Part shown: positions 43,822-52,389 of the stretch, in pieces
Layout of the letters: each line of letters opens with the position of its first letter
Numbering within the stretch: the stretch's first letter is position 1
Program-made: the position numbers and the translations under genes
Assembly (NCBI RefSeq): GCF_947039875.1
Contig: NZ_CAMRAN010000015.1
Location: forward strand, 1 to 64,000
Reading direction: 5' to 3'
Length of the DNA stretch: 64,000 nt
From: an uncultured Photobacterium sp.
Lineage (GTDB): Bacteria; Pseudomonadota; Gammaproteobacteria; Enterobacterales; Vibrionaceae
Notes under the pieces: model-generated
The model's database searches: none
Told to the model about the DNA's origin: nothing
What the model saw: the letters and a program-made list of their open reading frames with translations, nothing else

Positions 43822-43845
43822 TCGTTATTCAGCGAATAATATTAT

Positions 43846-46365
43846 TTATTCACCCAATGATTGCTTAGGTTTAAAACGTAATAAGCGTAACGCATTTAAA
43901 GTCACTAATGCTGTTGCACCACTATCCGCTAATACCGCGACCCACAGTCCCGTTACACCCAATATCGTTGTGACAAGGAAAATACCTTTAAGCCCAAGAG
44001 CAAGACCAATGTTCTGACGAATATTATTTAAGGTTGCTCGCGATAGCTCAATCATTACTGGCAATTCAGCAAGACGATTATGCGTAATGGCTGCATCGGC
44101 TGTTTCCAGTGCAACATCAGTACCGCCGCCCATCGCAATACCGATAGTTGCAGTTTTCATTGCCGGCGCATCATTAATACCATCACCAATCATGGCAACA
44201 CTATGTTCGTCATTCAATTTACGAATTTCAGTGACTTTATCAGCAGGTAATAAGCTGGCACGAAAATCAATATTGATCTCTTTCGCAATTGCAGCGGCAG
44301 CCCGAGTATTATCACCCGTTAGCATTACGGATTTAATACCAAGCTGTTTAAGTTTTTCAATCGCAACTAATGCATCGTCACGTAAATTATCTCGCCATGC
44401 AACAAGACCAACAGCTTGTGCATTACGCACCGCAACCACCAACGTTTTGCCTTCATTTTCTAACGCTGTTGCTTGTTGCTGTTGAGCCGGTGTTAAAACA
44501 ATAGCCGCGGGCAAACGATCAGCGGCACATAATAAGAAATTATCGCCTTCGGTGATGCCTTGAATACCACGACCAACCAAGGTTTCTCGCTCTGTTGCTT
44601 CAACCACAGTGACCTGCTGTTGTTTCGCGCGATTAACCACGGCTTTGGCTAATGGGTGCAATGAACCCGCTTCAATAGCTGCAGCTTGACGTAATAATTT
44701 CTCGTCGTCGTTATCCCAACAAATCATATCTGTTACAACAGGTTTACCTTCAGTCAGCGTACCTGTTTTATCAAACGCAACCACTTCAATATGACCCAGT
44801 TGTTCTAACGCCGCTCCCCCTTTAATTAATGCACCACGACGTGCCGCCGTAGCCAAACCTGATGTAATCGCTGCGGGAGTAGAGATAACTAATGCACACG
44901 GACAAGCAATCAATAATAATGCTAAGCCTTTATAAATCCACTCATCCCACGATTGACCAAATACCAGTGGTGGAATAATAACCACCAGCGCAGCCAATAA
45001 AATCATACTTGGCGTATACCAACGGCTGAATTTATCCAAGAAACGTTCTAATGGTGCTTTACGTGATTCAGCATCTTCAATCATATGTAAAATACGATCG
45101 ATGGCATTATCGCCTTGCGCTGAAATAATGGTTAATCGCACCACTTTATCCGATGCCATACTACCCGCCATGACTTTTTCGCCCAGTGTACGCTCAACTG
45201 GCACGGACTCCCCTGTTAATGCACTTTCATCAAAACTGGCGATAACATCCAACACTTGACCATCAGCCGGTAAACGTTCTCCCGGTACCACTTCAATCAC
45301 ATCACCAGGTTTTAACTCAGCAGCTGCAAGTTTGGTTTTTGTGCCATCAGCCAAAATTACCGTGGCTTCTTCTGGTACTAAATCCATCAATGCTTTAACG
45401 CCACTACGTGCACGAGAAGCCGCATAACCTTCTAGTTGTTCACCAATAAGGAACAAAAAGATAACCATGGCCGCTTCTGCCGTTTCACCAAGATATAAAG
45501 CACCAAGCGCCGCCACTGACATTAATGTTTCAATCGAAAACGGTGTTCCTGATTTGGTTAAAACAACCGCTTTTTTTAAAATAGGGAATAAACCAACAAT
45601 GGTCGTCAACGTAAACGCTAACAGCCCAGCTTCTGCCGAAACCATTTTATTTAAAATAAAGGCAATCACCATCATCATTGCAATAACGATCACAGAGAGG
45701 TGTTGATGTAAAAAAGATTGAGTAGGTAAATCTGCGGTTTTTGTAGCAGTAGAAACTAAGGTAAAACCTGTCTGTTGTGATTTATTTTCGATCTCCGATT
45801 TTAGGCTTTCAATATCTGCTTGTTGATTATCATGAATATTTACAATCAGTTTTTCAGTCGCAAACATCACTTTAGCCGTGTCGACTGAAGCTAATGACAT
45901 AATGGACTTTTCAAGCTTAGCGGCGCAACTAGGGCAATCCATGCCTAGTACTTTCCAGCTAAACGTTTTACCATGAGCGCTATGATCATGAACATCATGT
46001 TGGTGCACACTCGTGGCATCTACATCATGATCATGATGTGTATTATTTTTTGCAGGTTTATCACTGGCTGCAACATGTACACCAGTAATGGTAAAGCTAT
46101 TTTTTTTTGTTACTGGATGGATGGTATTATGGGTTGTCGTTGAACAACAACCACCCGCCGCGGGACCTTCAGTATCATTATCACCATACCCTTCAGAATC
46201 TTTATTGGTCGAGCAGCAATCAACACTTACGCTTGAACAGCAATCAACACTTACGCTTGAACAGCAATCCGCGGTTGCAGCAACTACTGTAACAGTCGCT
46301 TTATTAGCAACCGTTGATTTTGCAGTATGAATATGGTCTTTTTTATTATTACATTGAGCACACAT
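43846..46365 (-). CDS. zntA: ZntA-type Zn/Cd/Pb P1B-ATPase with Cys/His-rich N-terminus
   Basis: An 839-residue heavy-metal ATPase. Motifs: HMA domain with GMDCPSCAAKLEKS, actuator LTGESVPVE, membrane CPC in LLIACPCALVISTP, phosphorylation site FDKTGTLTEGKP (Asp532), the HP locus GSLHPLAKAV and hinge MIGDGINDAPAM. It exports zinc, cadmium or lead from the cytoplasm. E. coli ZntA has 732 residues; the extra length is at the N-terminus, which carries CAQC, three DCC pairs in 8-residue repeats, one GGCC and a His-rich stretch (HHDHD, HQHDVHDHSAHG) before the HMA domain. AAGGAG precedes the start. A MerR-type promoter lies upstream, with no regulator gene next to it. Confidence 0.92.
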   Translation of the reverse strand: MCAQCNNKKDHIHTAKSTVANKATVTVVAATADCCSSVSVDCCSSVSVDCCSTNKDSEGYGDNDTEGPAAGGCCSTTTHNTIHPVTKKNSFTITGVHVAASDKPAKNNTHHDHDVDATSVHQHDVHDHSAHGKTFSWKVLGMDCPSCAAKLEKSIMSLASVDTAKVMFATEKLIVNIHDNQQADIESLKSEIENKSQQTGFTLVSTATKTADLPTQSFLHQHLSVIVIAMMMVIAFILNKMVSAEAGLLAFTLTTIVGLFPILKKAVVLTKSGTPFSIETLMSVAALGALYLGETAEAAMVIFLFLIGEQLEGYAASRARSGVKALMDLVPEEATVILADGTKTKLAAAELKPGDVIEVVPGERLPADGQVLDVIASFDESALTGESVPVERTLGEKVMAGSMASDKVVRLTIISAQGDNAIDRILHMIEDAESRKAPLERFLDKFSRWYTPSMILLAALVVIIPPLVFGQSWDEWIYKGLALLLIACPCALVISTPAAITSGLATAARRGALIKGGAALEQLGHIEVVAFDKTGTLTEGKPVVTDMICWDNDDEKLLRQAAAIEAGSLHPLAKAVVNRAKQQQVTVVEATERETLVGRGIQGITEGDNFLLCAADRLPAAIVLTPAQQQQATALENEGKTLVVAVRNAQAVGLVAWRDNLRDDALVAIEKLKQLGIKSVMLTGDNTRAAAAIAKEINIDFRASLLPADKVTEIRKLNDEHSVAMIGDGINDAPAMKTATIGIAMGGGTDVALETADAAITHNRLAELPVMIELSRATLNNIRQNIGLALGLKGIFLVTTILGVTGLWVAVLADSGATALVTLNALRLLRFKPKQSLGE
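46214..46269. repeat. 24-base tandem repeat inside zntA
   Basis: Two exact copies of a 24-base unit (46214-46237 and 46238-46261) followed by the first 8 bases of a third. On the coding strand each unit specifies DCCSSVSV. The array remains in frame. Confidence 0.9.
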
Positions 46366-46404
46366 ATCGTTCTCCTTGGGTGCTATGAGGTTTTACTGTT
46401 GATA

Positions 46405-46436
46405 ATTATAAACCTTTGAGTTAAGTCCAAGGTCAA
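46405..46436 (-). promoter_or_regulatory. MerR-family-type promoter/operator of zntA
   Basis: On the minus strand TTGACC (-35) and TATAAT (-10) are separated by 20 bases, the stretched spacing used by MerR-family activators. The spacer holds the dyad ACCTTGGACTTAACTCAAAGGT, whose two 11-base halves match at 9 positions. ZntR, CadR and CueR use such operators; the metal cannot be told from the DNA. Confidence 0.75.
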
Positions 46437-46519
46437 GAAAAATAGCGACCTATTACCATTAACACATAATAATAATTATCAAAAACCAGTAAACATCCCC
46501 TCGCACCCTCAGAGTTTAA

Positions 46520-46993
46520 TTACCGTAAACGTCGTAAAACAGTTGTATTATCAACAATATCACCCCAAAGGGTATAATCTAATCCCATGTCAAAAATGTA
46601 TTCTGTCACTAATGTTCGCACACAGTTAGTAAGCACTTCTGCATCCCATGGCTTTTCAAAGTAACTTTCAATACGGGCTTGGTTGATCGCCGCAATGGTA
46701 TCTTGATGGGTCGCCTGTCCCGTTAATAACACTTTTTTGGTATGAATAAAGCGACTATCGTTTGCCACCGCAGTAAGCAATTCAACACCACTTTTTCCTG
46801 GCATAACATGATCAGAAATAATTACCCCAATAAATTGACCTTCAGCATCCAGTTCATCTATCAACGCTAATGCTTCATCGGCTGATTCACAATCTTCCAA
46901 TAAAAAATATGGCTCAAATTCAGCAAGATCCTTTAATACTGCACTTAACACTTCACGTTGATCATCAACGCAAATAATAGTGATTTTTTCCAT
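46520..46993 (-). CDS. Single-domain response regulator receiver
   Basis: A 157-residue protein with one receiver domain. IICVDDQREVL holds the acidic pocket, IISDHVMPGKSG contains the phosphoacceptor Asp61, LLTGQATHQD carries the Thr, and EKPW the Lys. The C-terminal 35 residues are helical and show no DNA-binding, enzymatic or HD domain, so output must be by protein interaction. It follows the sensor kinase gene by 12 bases on the same strand and is surely its partner. Confidence 0.85.
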   Translation of the reverse strand: MEKITIICVDDQREVLSAVLKDLAEFEPYFLLEDCESADEALALIDELDAEGQFIGVIISDHVMPGKSGVELLTAVANDSRFIHTKKVLLTGQATHQDTIAAINQARIESYFEKPWDAEVLTNCVRTLVTEYIFDMGLDYTLWGDIVDNTTVLRRLR

Positions 46994-47005
46994 AATAACA
47001 GTCCC

Positions 47006-48331
47006 TTACATTATCGGTAGCTTAATTCTAAATGTCGTATATTGATGATCACTTTTAACCGCTATCGTACCACCGTAGCTATTTACAATACGTTGTACAA
47101 TGGCCAGTCCCAGTCCTAGACCAAACGATAATCCCCCCTTCTTGGTGCTAAAGTTGGGATTAAATATTTTACGTCGTGTGGTTTCATCGATTATTGGTCC
47201 ATTATTCGTGATCGTAACTAGCAACTTATTCTTTACACTTCGCGTTGCTATTTCAATTTGTGGACTTTCGGTGTGTTCCATTGCATCGCACGCATTCTTA
47301 ATTAGGTTAACCCAAACCTGCACCAACTCAGTAACGCTTGCGGTTACTGGCGGTAAAATTGCAGGTCTAAGTACGACCTCCACCGCTCGCAAATTACTTT
47401 GTAATAACGCTAATGATTTATGAAGCGTATCATTGATATCAACATTGGGTATGCGAGCATGATCACCGCCACCAAGTTGTTTTACCGAACGTACAATACT
47501 TGCGGCATGGCGAGCCGCCAATCGAATATCACGTAAATCACGCCCCGTGTCCCAACATTCAAGTGCAGCATTAATATCTTCAAGCCAATTAGCAGGCACC
47601 TCCCCACTCGGTAGTGCCCGTGCAAGTGTACGTGCTTGTTCTCGGCTCAAATTATATTGCTGTTGTAATACCTTGGTACGCTCACGCACTTGTGCAGAAC
47701 TGATTGTTTGACCGTGATCGATACCATGTTGTAAAAATGGCATCATTTGTGGCTGGTTATCACCAACAAACTGACTAATCGCGGTTTGGATATTCTCCGT
47801 TTTACTGCTAATAACACCAATAGCATTATTGAGTTCATGGGCAATACCAGCGGCTAATTGACCTAAGGTCGTCATTTGTTCAGTGGCATACAATTTTTGC
47901 AATGCTTTTTCTTTTTCTAATGCCGCAATCCCCGTTAGCATTTGTCGCATTGCCAACTCATGTACCATCACAGGCATAAATTGTTCAGCTAATGAACCAT
48001 AATGTTCAGAGTCAATCGCTTGCGTTGATAAATCAATCCAAGCAATTTCACTGTCTTTTTCGGCAACAACTGTCGTTGACGCAACAAGTGTTTGTGCAAA
48101 AAAACTGTGAACGCCAAAAAACATCCCTTCCTTCACGACAAACACTTGGGCACTTAAATCATTTTCTTCGCTTTTTAAATACCCCGATAGCTCACCTTGT
48201 TTTACCCAATATAAGCGATCGTTATACCCATCTTGACGTAAAACCTCAGTGCCCGCGACAACAGCCATGGTCGTAGTAGGATCTTGAAAATAGGTATCGA
48301 TGATTCGGCGCAATGCTTTTGGTTGATTCAT
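47006..48331 (-). CDS. Soluble sensor histidine kinase with cNMP-binding-like domain
   Basis: A 441-residue kinase with no membrane segment. The N-terminal 130 residues resemble a cyclic-nucleotide-binding/Crp-type barrel (WVKQGELSGYLK, KEGMFFGVHSFF). The H-box is LAAGIAHELNNAIGVI (His165). A long helical insertion (about 190-300) separates it from the ATPase domain with N-box NLIKNACDAM and G-boxes FGLGLGLAIV. It is encoded between an SLC13 transporter (30 bases before) and a single-domain receiver (12 bases after), which suggests that the three form one sensory unit. The ligand of the N-terminal domain is unknown. Confidence 0.85.
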   Translation of the reverse strand: MNQPKALRRIIDTYFQDPTTTMAVVAGTEVLRQDGYNDRLYWVKQGELSGYLKSEENDLSAQVFVVKEGMFFGVHSFFAQTLVASTTVVAEKDSEIAWIDLSTQAIDSEHYGSLAEQFMPVMVHELAMRQMLTGIAALEKEKALQKLYATEQMTTLGQLAAGIAHELNNAIGVISSKTENIQTAISQFVGDNQPQMMPFLQHGIDHGQTISSAQVRERTKVLQQQYNLSREQARTLARALPSGEVPANWLEDINAALECWDTGRDLRDIRLAARHAASIVRSVKQLGGGDHARIPNVDINDTLHKSLALLQSNLRAVEVVLRPAILPPVTASVTELVQVWVNLIKNACDAMEHTESPQIEIATRSVKNKLLVTITNNGPIIDETTRRKIFNPNFSTKKGGLSFGLGLGLAIVQRIVNSYGGTIAVKSDHQYTTFRIKLPIM

Positions 48332-48361
48332 GCCAGCATCCTTGAATTAAGTTCATTATCC

Positions 48362-49777
48362 TTAAATATGATCGATGACCTGTAGTCCCCAAATCATCAC
48401 AAAACTCAATAACACCCCCACAACACCAATAATAACGCCAACGCGAGCCATCTGATTACTTTCAACATGCCCTGTTGCATGAGCTAACGCATTGGGAGGC
48501 GTACTTATCGGTAATGACATACCAAGCGATGCTGCAAAAGTAACCACTAAAATCAATGTCACTTCACCACCTAAAGGCGTTAACGACACCATCGATGTTC
48601 CTAATGCCGCCATAATTGGCATTAATAAGTTTGCCGTTGCGGTATGTGACATAAAGTTAGCCATCAATAAACACAATATCGCCGCCCCAAGCAAGACCAC
48701 ATAAGGAGAGAAAATATCAAATGGAATACTATGCACGACTAATTTTGCTAAACCGGTTTTATCCAAGGCTAAACCAAGCGCAATACCCCCTGACACCAGC
48801 CATAGAACATCCCATGATATTTTCTTAAGATCTTCTTTATTGATGATCCCCGTTAACGAGAAAATAGCCACTGGAATTAATGCAACAGTATAAGAATTCA
48901 TGCCATGCATTGACCCCATTAACCATAGAATAATGGTGACAGCAAATGTCACATAAACCGTGATCGCTTTTGGCGTTTTAAGAAACTTACCTTGAATTGT
49001 CAGCTCAATCGATTGTTGAGTTGCAGGATAAAGTTTATTAATCAACCACCATGCAAATACCAATAACACCGCTACAAATGGCACACCAAAGAACATCCAT
49101 TCACCAAAAGTGATCAGATTTTCTCCGGTCAGGTATTTCAACGCAATCGCATTTGGAGGAGTACCAATAGGCGTGCCAATACCACCAATGTTAGCCGCAA
49201 CTGGAATACATAAAGCAAACGCTATTTTTCCCGGATCTTTGGCGCTAAACAAAGTAATAACTGGCGCTAAAATAGAGAGCATCATTGCGGTTGTGGCTGT
49301 GTTTGACATAAACATAGAGAAAATAGCCGTGATCAGCATTAAGCCAAACATGACATATTTAGGTTGGTGTCCAAATGGTTTTAATAACACTCGCGCTAAG
49401 TTGACATCTAAACGGTATTTGGTTGCCGCCATGGCTAAAAAGAAACCGCCAAGAAACAGCATAATAATCGGACTGGCAAAGGTCGCCATTATCTCGCTAT
49501 AACTCATTAAACTGCCAAAATGAGGCTGTCCTTGCTCAAGCCTAAATAAATACAGGCTTTTATCTGACAGTAACAATAATTCCAACACAATGATCACAAC
49601 AGATGTTGCGTAGATAGGAATAGGCTCCATCACCCAACACAATGCGGCTAATAGAAAAATAGCAATAACACGTTGCTGAATGACTGTTAACCCTTCAAGA
49701 GGAAAAGCGGAAGCTGGCAGCAATAAAATAAATAGTGGAATTAAAATCGGTATGATATAGCGAAGATTTTGACGCAT
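48362..49777 (-). CDS. SLC13/DASS-family Na+-coupled anion transporter
   Basis: A 471-residue membrane protein with about 12 hydrophobic segments. Family features: the SNTATTAMML motif near residue 160 and its C-terminal counterpart SHTATANLLMP, each a Ser-x-Thr substrate/sodium site, and SLGMSLPISTPPNALAHATG near the end. DASS carriers import dicarboxylates or sulfate with sodium. AAGGGA lies upstream of the ATG. It is the first gene of a likely three-gene operon with a sensor kinase and a receiver. Confidence 0.88.
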   Translation of the reverse strand: MRQNLRYIIPILIPLFILLLPASAFPLEGLTVIQQRVIAIFLLAALCWVMEPIPIYATSVVIIVLELLLLSDKSLYLFRLEQGQPHFGSLMSYSEIMATFASPIIMLFLGGFFLAMAATKYRLDVNLARVLLKPFGHQPKYVMFGLMLITAIFSMFMSNTATTAMMLSILAPVITLFSAKDPGKIAFALCIPVAANIGGIGTPIGTPPNAIALKYLTGENLITFGEWMFFGVPFVAVLLVFAWWLINKLYPATQQSIELTIQGKFLKTPKAITVYVTFAVTIILWLMGSMHGMNSYTVALIPVAIFSLTGIINKEDLKKISWDVLWLVSGGIALGLALDKTGLAKLVVHSIPFDIFSPYVVLLGAAILCLLMANFMSHTATANLLMPIMAALGTSMVSLTPLGGEVTLILVVTFAASLGMSLPISTPPNALAHATGHVESNQMARVGVIIGVVGVLLSFVMIWGLQVIDHI

Positions 49778-49810
49778 AGTGCATTATTCCCTTAAACAAT
49801 AAAGACGCCA

Positions 49811-49840
49811 TCACCTTTATTTTCCTTAATATAAAGGTGA
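49811..49840. repeat. Perfect hairpin in the leader of the SLC13 gene
   Basis: TCACCTTTAT and ATAAAGGTGA form a perfect 10-base-pair stem around a 10-base loop, ending 34 bases before the start codon. No U run follows on the minus strand, so it is not a simple terminator. It may be a leader structure or an operator. Confidence 0.55.
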
Positions 49841-49977
49841 AGTGTAATGGCTAAACTAACATTACTAACGATAGCGGATAACAGCAGTCGCGATTAACAT
49901 TCATCCACAAGCAAATAATTGTTAGTATTATTATTGTCGCTGGCTATAAGCCTTTTTTCATCGCGTTAGATCAATAA

Positions 49978-49995
49978 AGTGATGAAATAATCACT
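49978..49995. promoter_or_regulatory. Dyad AGTGAT-N6-ATCACT
   Basis: A perfect 6+6 inverted repeat with a 6-base spacer about 200 bases upstream of the SLC13 gene. The spacing is wrong for CRP and FNR, so another dimeric regulator is possible. Confidence 0.3.
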
Positions 49996-50098
49996 CATTA
50001 GATAAAACAATGATCACATTTCGGTAAAAATATCCCATCTTTATCAAAAATATAGTTACATATAAGCGACTTCACATAACCAATATTCTTTTAATAAC

Positions 50099-51607
50099 TT
50101 ACTTTTTGGGCTCAGCGGTAATACAGTTGTGCTCAACATCAACGCCCAATACCTCATCCAAAACATCTTCGGTTCCCATATAAGTACGTGAAGAACAAAA
50201 TGGTGTAACTGGTACCGATGGGGTCAAGATGTCATTCTCATCTAGCAGTTGTTGTTCATGCGTTAGCCCCATCTTCTTGACTTGATGAATAACTAAACCA
50301 AAACCGATAATACCAAACACAACCGAACCAACGGCCTGACCCATTAACACGCCACCAGCTCCTGCCAAATGTCCGCCGATTAACACAAAAGGTATTGTCC
50401 CTAAGGTCGCTTTACCTATATTTAAAACCGTTGACCAGGTTGGTCGATTAAGGTTATTAAAGGCTGCATTTGCCACAAATAATGCACCATTAAAAATAAA
50501 GGTCACAGCAATAAAGCTACAGAATATACCGACAATTTCAGCCGCATCACCAGTGAGGCTAAACATCTCAATTAATATACCTTGCCCAAACCAAAGTAAC
50601 AGCGAAACACCAACACAATAAACCGCCGTAAATAGCATCGCGTCACGCAATATTTGATTAATTCTATCCCATCGTTCTGCACCAAAATTTTGACCAATAA
50701 TCGGTCCAACGGCCCCTGATAATGAGAAAACTAACGCAAAACAAACCGGCATAATGCGTCCAATAACGGCATAGCCCGCGACAAAACTTTCACCAAAATG
50801 GGCAATATTACTGGTCACGACAGCGTTACCAATTGGGGTTGCGGTGTTGGTGAGTATTGCAGGAAAAGCTATTTTAGCCACGGTCGGTAATGCCAGTTTA
50901 AAACTAGTAAGATCAGGTTTAGCAACTAATTGATGCTTATAGACTATGACATACAAGGAAAAACACATAACAGCTAATCGCGCAAACACCGATGCAATTG
51001 CCGCACCTTGCATGCCCATTGATAAGCCGAAAATGAACAAAGGATCTAAGACCGCATTAACGCCACCGCCAATGAGTGTTGCGATCATTGAACGCCGCGC
51101 ATCGCCCACGCCACGTAATGCCGCCCCTGCAGACATAGACACCGCAATCAATGGTGCACTGGGCAGTAAAATCACTAAATATTGGGTAGCAGCATCAGCC
51201 ACAGCCCCTTTAGCGCCAATTAAGTCAAGTAACAGTGGCAACTGCCACAACATCAAACTCACAACAACAATACTGATGATGACAGCAAAAATCATCACAT
51301 TACACGCTATCATACGCGCTTGTTGACGATCATTTTTACCTAGCGCTCGTGAGACTAAGGCTCCTGCAGCAATAGATGTACCGATAGACATTGAAGTAGA
51401 GAAAAAGACTAAAGTCCCAGCAAAGCCAATCGCAGCAGCAAGTTCTATTTGTCCTAACATGCTAATAAAAAACATATCGAGCAAATCGACTAAAAACAAC
51501 GCCATTAAACCAATTGCACCCGTTCCTGACATCACCACAATATGGCGCATAATAGAACCCGTTAAAAATTTAGCCTGGCTATTTTCTGCTGTATTTTCTT
51601 TGTTCAC
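50099..51607 (-). CDS. MATE-family efflux transporter
   Basis: A 502-residue transporter with about 12 membrane segments in two halves, each beginning with a MATE-like pattern (AAAIGFAGTLVFFSTSMSIGTSIAAGALVSRALG; FSLSGAVGPIIGQNFGAERWDR is the second-half equivalent). Such pumps exchange sodium or protons for cationic drugs. The start is a GTG at 51607 with GGAG nearby. The C-terminal 45-residue tail is hydrophilic. It is separately terminated from the upstream CBS gene. Confidence 0.85.
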   Translation of the reverse strand: MNKENTAENSQAKFLTGSIMRHIVVMSGTGAIGLMALFLVDLLDMFFISMLGQIELAAAIGFAGTLVFFSTSMSIGTSIAAGALVSRALGKNDRQQARMIACNVMIFAVIISIVVVSLMLWQLPLLLDLIGAKGAVADAATQYLVILLPSAPLIAVSMSAGAALRGVGDARRSMIATLIGGGVNAVLDPLFIFGLSMGMQGAAIASVFARLAVMCFSLYVIVYKHQLVAKPDLTSFKLALPTVAKIAFPAILTNTATPIGNAVVTSNIAHFGESFVAGYAVIGRIMPVCFALVFSLSGAVGPIIGQNFGAERWDRINQILRDAMLFTAVYCVGVSLLLWFGQGILIEMFSLTGDAAEIVGIFCSFIAVTFIFNGALFVANAAFNNLNRPTWSTVLNIGKATLGTIPFVLIGGHLAGAGGVLMGQAVGSVVFGIIGFGLVIHQVKKMGLTHEQQLLDENDILTPSVPVTPFCSSRTYMGTEDVLDEVLGVDVEHNCITAEPKK

Positions 51608-51662
51608 AATGTCTCCAAATAGGTATTATGGCGCCATAAAACAAGCCCATAATAATCAAAAA

Positions 51663-51687
51663 TAAAGGCGCTCAGAGCGCCTTTTTT
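51663..51687 (-). terminator. Terminator of the CBS-domain gene
   Basis: AAAGGCGCT-CAG-AGCGCCTTT, with T-rich flanks on both strands; it lies directly after the CBS-domain gene. Confidence 0.75.
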
Positions 51688-51720
51688 AATTACAAATCTA
51701 CAAATATGATTATATATTGA

Positions 51721-52137
51721 TCACAATGGATGCTTAAAGCAAGCCCCAATTTGATTACTAATTGCCGTTAACACATCACGGCGCGTTATGACCCCCACCA
51801 ACCGGCCATCATCAACAACAGGATATATTTTAGGCTTTTGCCCAGTCATAGTTTCAGCTAGCACAATGATAGTGTCATCCCCAGACACGGTTAACACATC
51901 AACCCGCATACACTCACTAACAGTATGACTATCTTGACAGTGATAACCCACTTTAAGCAGTTTATGAATCATATCTTGTTCTGATATAAAACCGACTACT
52001 TGCTTATGCTCATTAATAACCGGTCCACCAATCTGTTTCGCTGTTAGCAATTTATCTAATGCTGCGGATAACGACATACTTTCAGAAAATGTAACCGGAC
52101 GAATATTCATATAGTCTTTTACTTTTAATGATTCCAT
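51721..52137 (-). CDS. CBS-domain pair protein
   Basis: A 138-residue protein consisting only of two CBS domains (VKDYMNIRPVTFSESMSL, GGPVINEHKQVVGFISEQDM, PVVDDGRLVGVITRRDVL). Such stand-alone pairs bind adenine nucleotides and regulate partner proteins. The ATG at 52137 was preferred to one five codons upstream because GGGGGAAG lies before it. The partner is not indicated by the neighbours. Confidence 0.82.
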   Translation of the reverse strand: MESLKVKDYMNIRPVTFSESMSLSAALDKLLTAKQIGGPVINEHKQVVGFISEQDMIHKLLKVGYHCQDSHTVSECMRVDVLTVSGDDTIIVLAETMTGQKPKIYPVVDDGRLVGVITRRDVLTAISNQIGACFKHPL

Positions 52138-52326
52138 AGCTTCCCCCACCATACTGTATCCTGTTGTGGATAATATTTAATCCTTTGATATGTTAATTAA
52201 AATAAACCAACACCTATAACATTAAGTTAAGTCTAAATATTTAGATTTACTAAATATCAATGTTCCATTTTAAACATATTTATCAAGAAAAAGTTTAATA
52301 TCATGATAATTAACACTTTATATATA

Positions 52327-52356
52327 AAAAACGCTTACTCAAAAAGTAAGCGTTTT
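52327..52356 (-). terminator. Terminator of the DUF945 gene
   Basis: AAAACGCTTACT-N5-AGTAAGCGTTTT stem. Confidence 0.85.
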
Positions 52357-52389
52357 ATTGTTTATAATCTAAACCGACCTAAATTAAGA

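Larger units (their letters stand above)
43469..43845. other. Region between udp and the metal ATPase gene
   Basis: A 377-base stretch with the udp promoter region, a CRP-like site and the terminator of the ATPase gene. No ORF or RNA gene is visible otherwise. Confidence 0.5.
49778..50098. other. Control region upstream of the SLC13/kinase/receiver operon
   Basis: A 321-base stretch upstream of the SLC13 start; the MATE gene ends at its right side. It holds a perfect 10-base-pair hairpin near the start codon and an AGTGAT/ATCACT dyad, listed separately. There is also a good right half of a CRP site (GATCACATTT, about 50012), without a left half. Confidence 0.5.
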
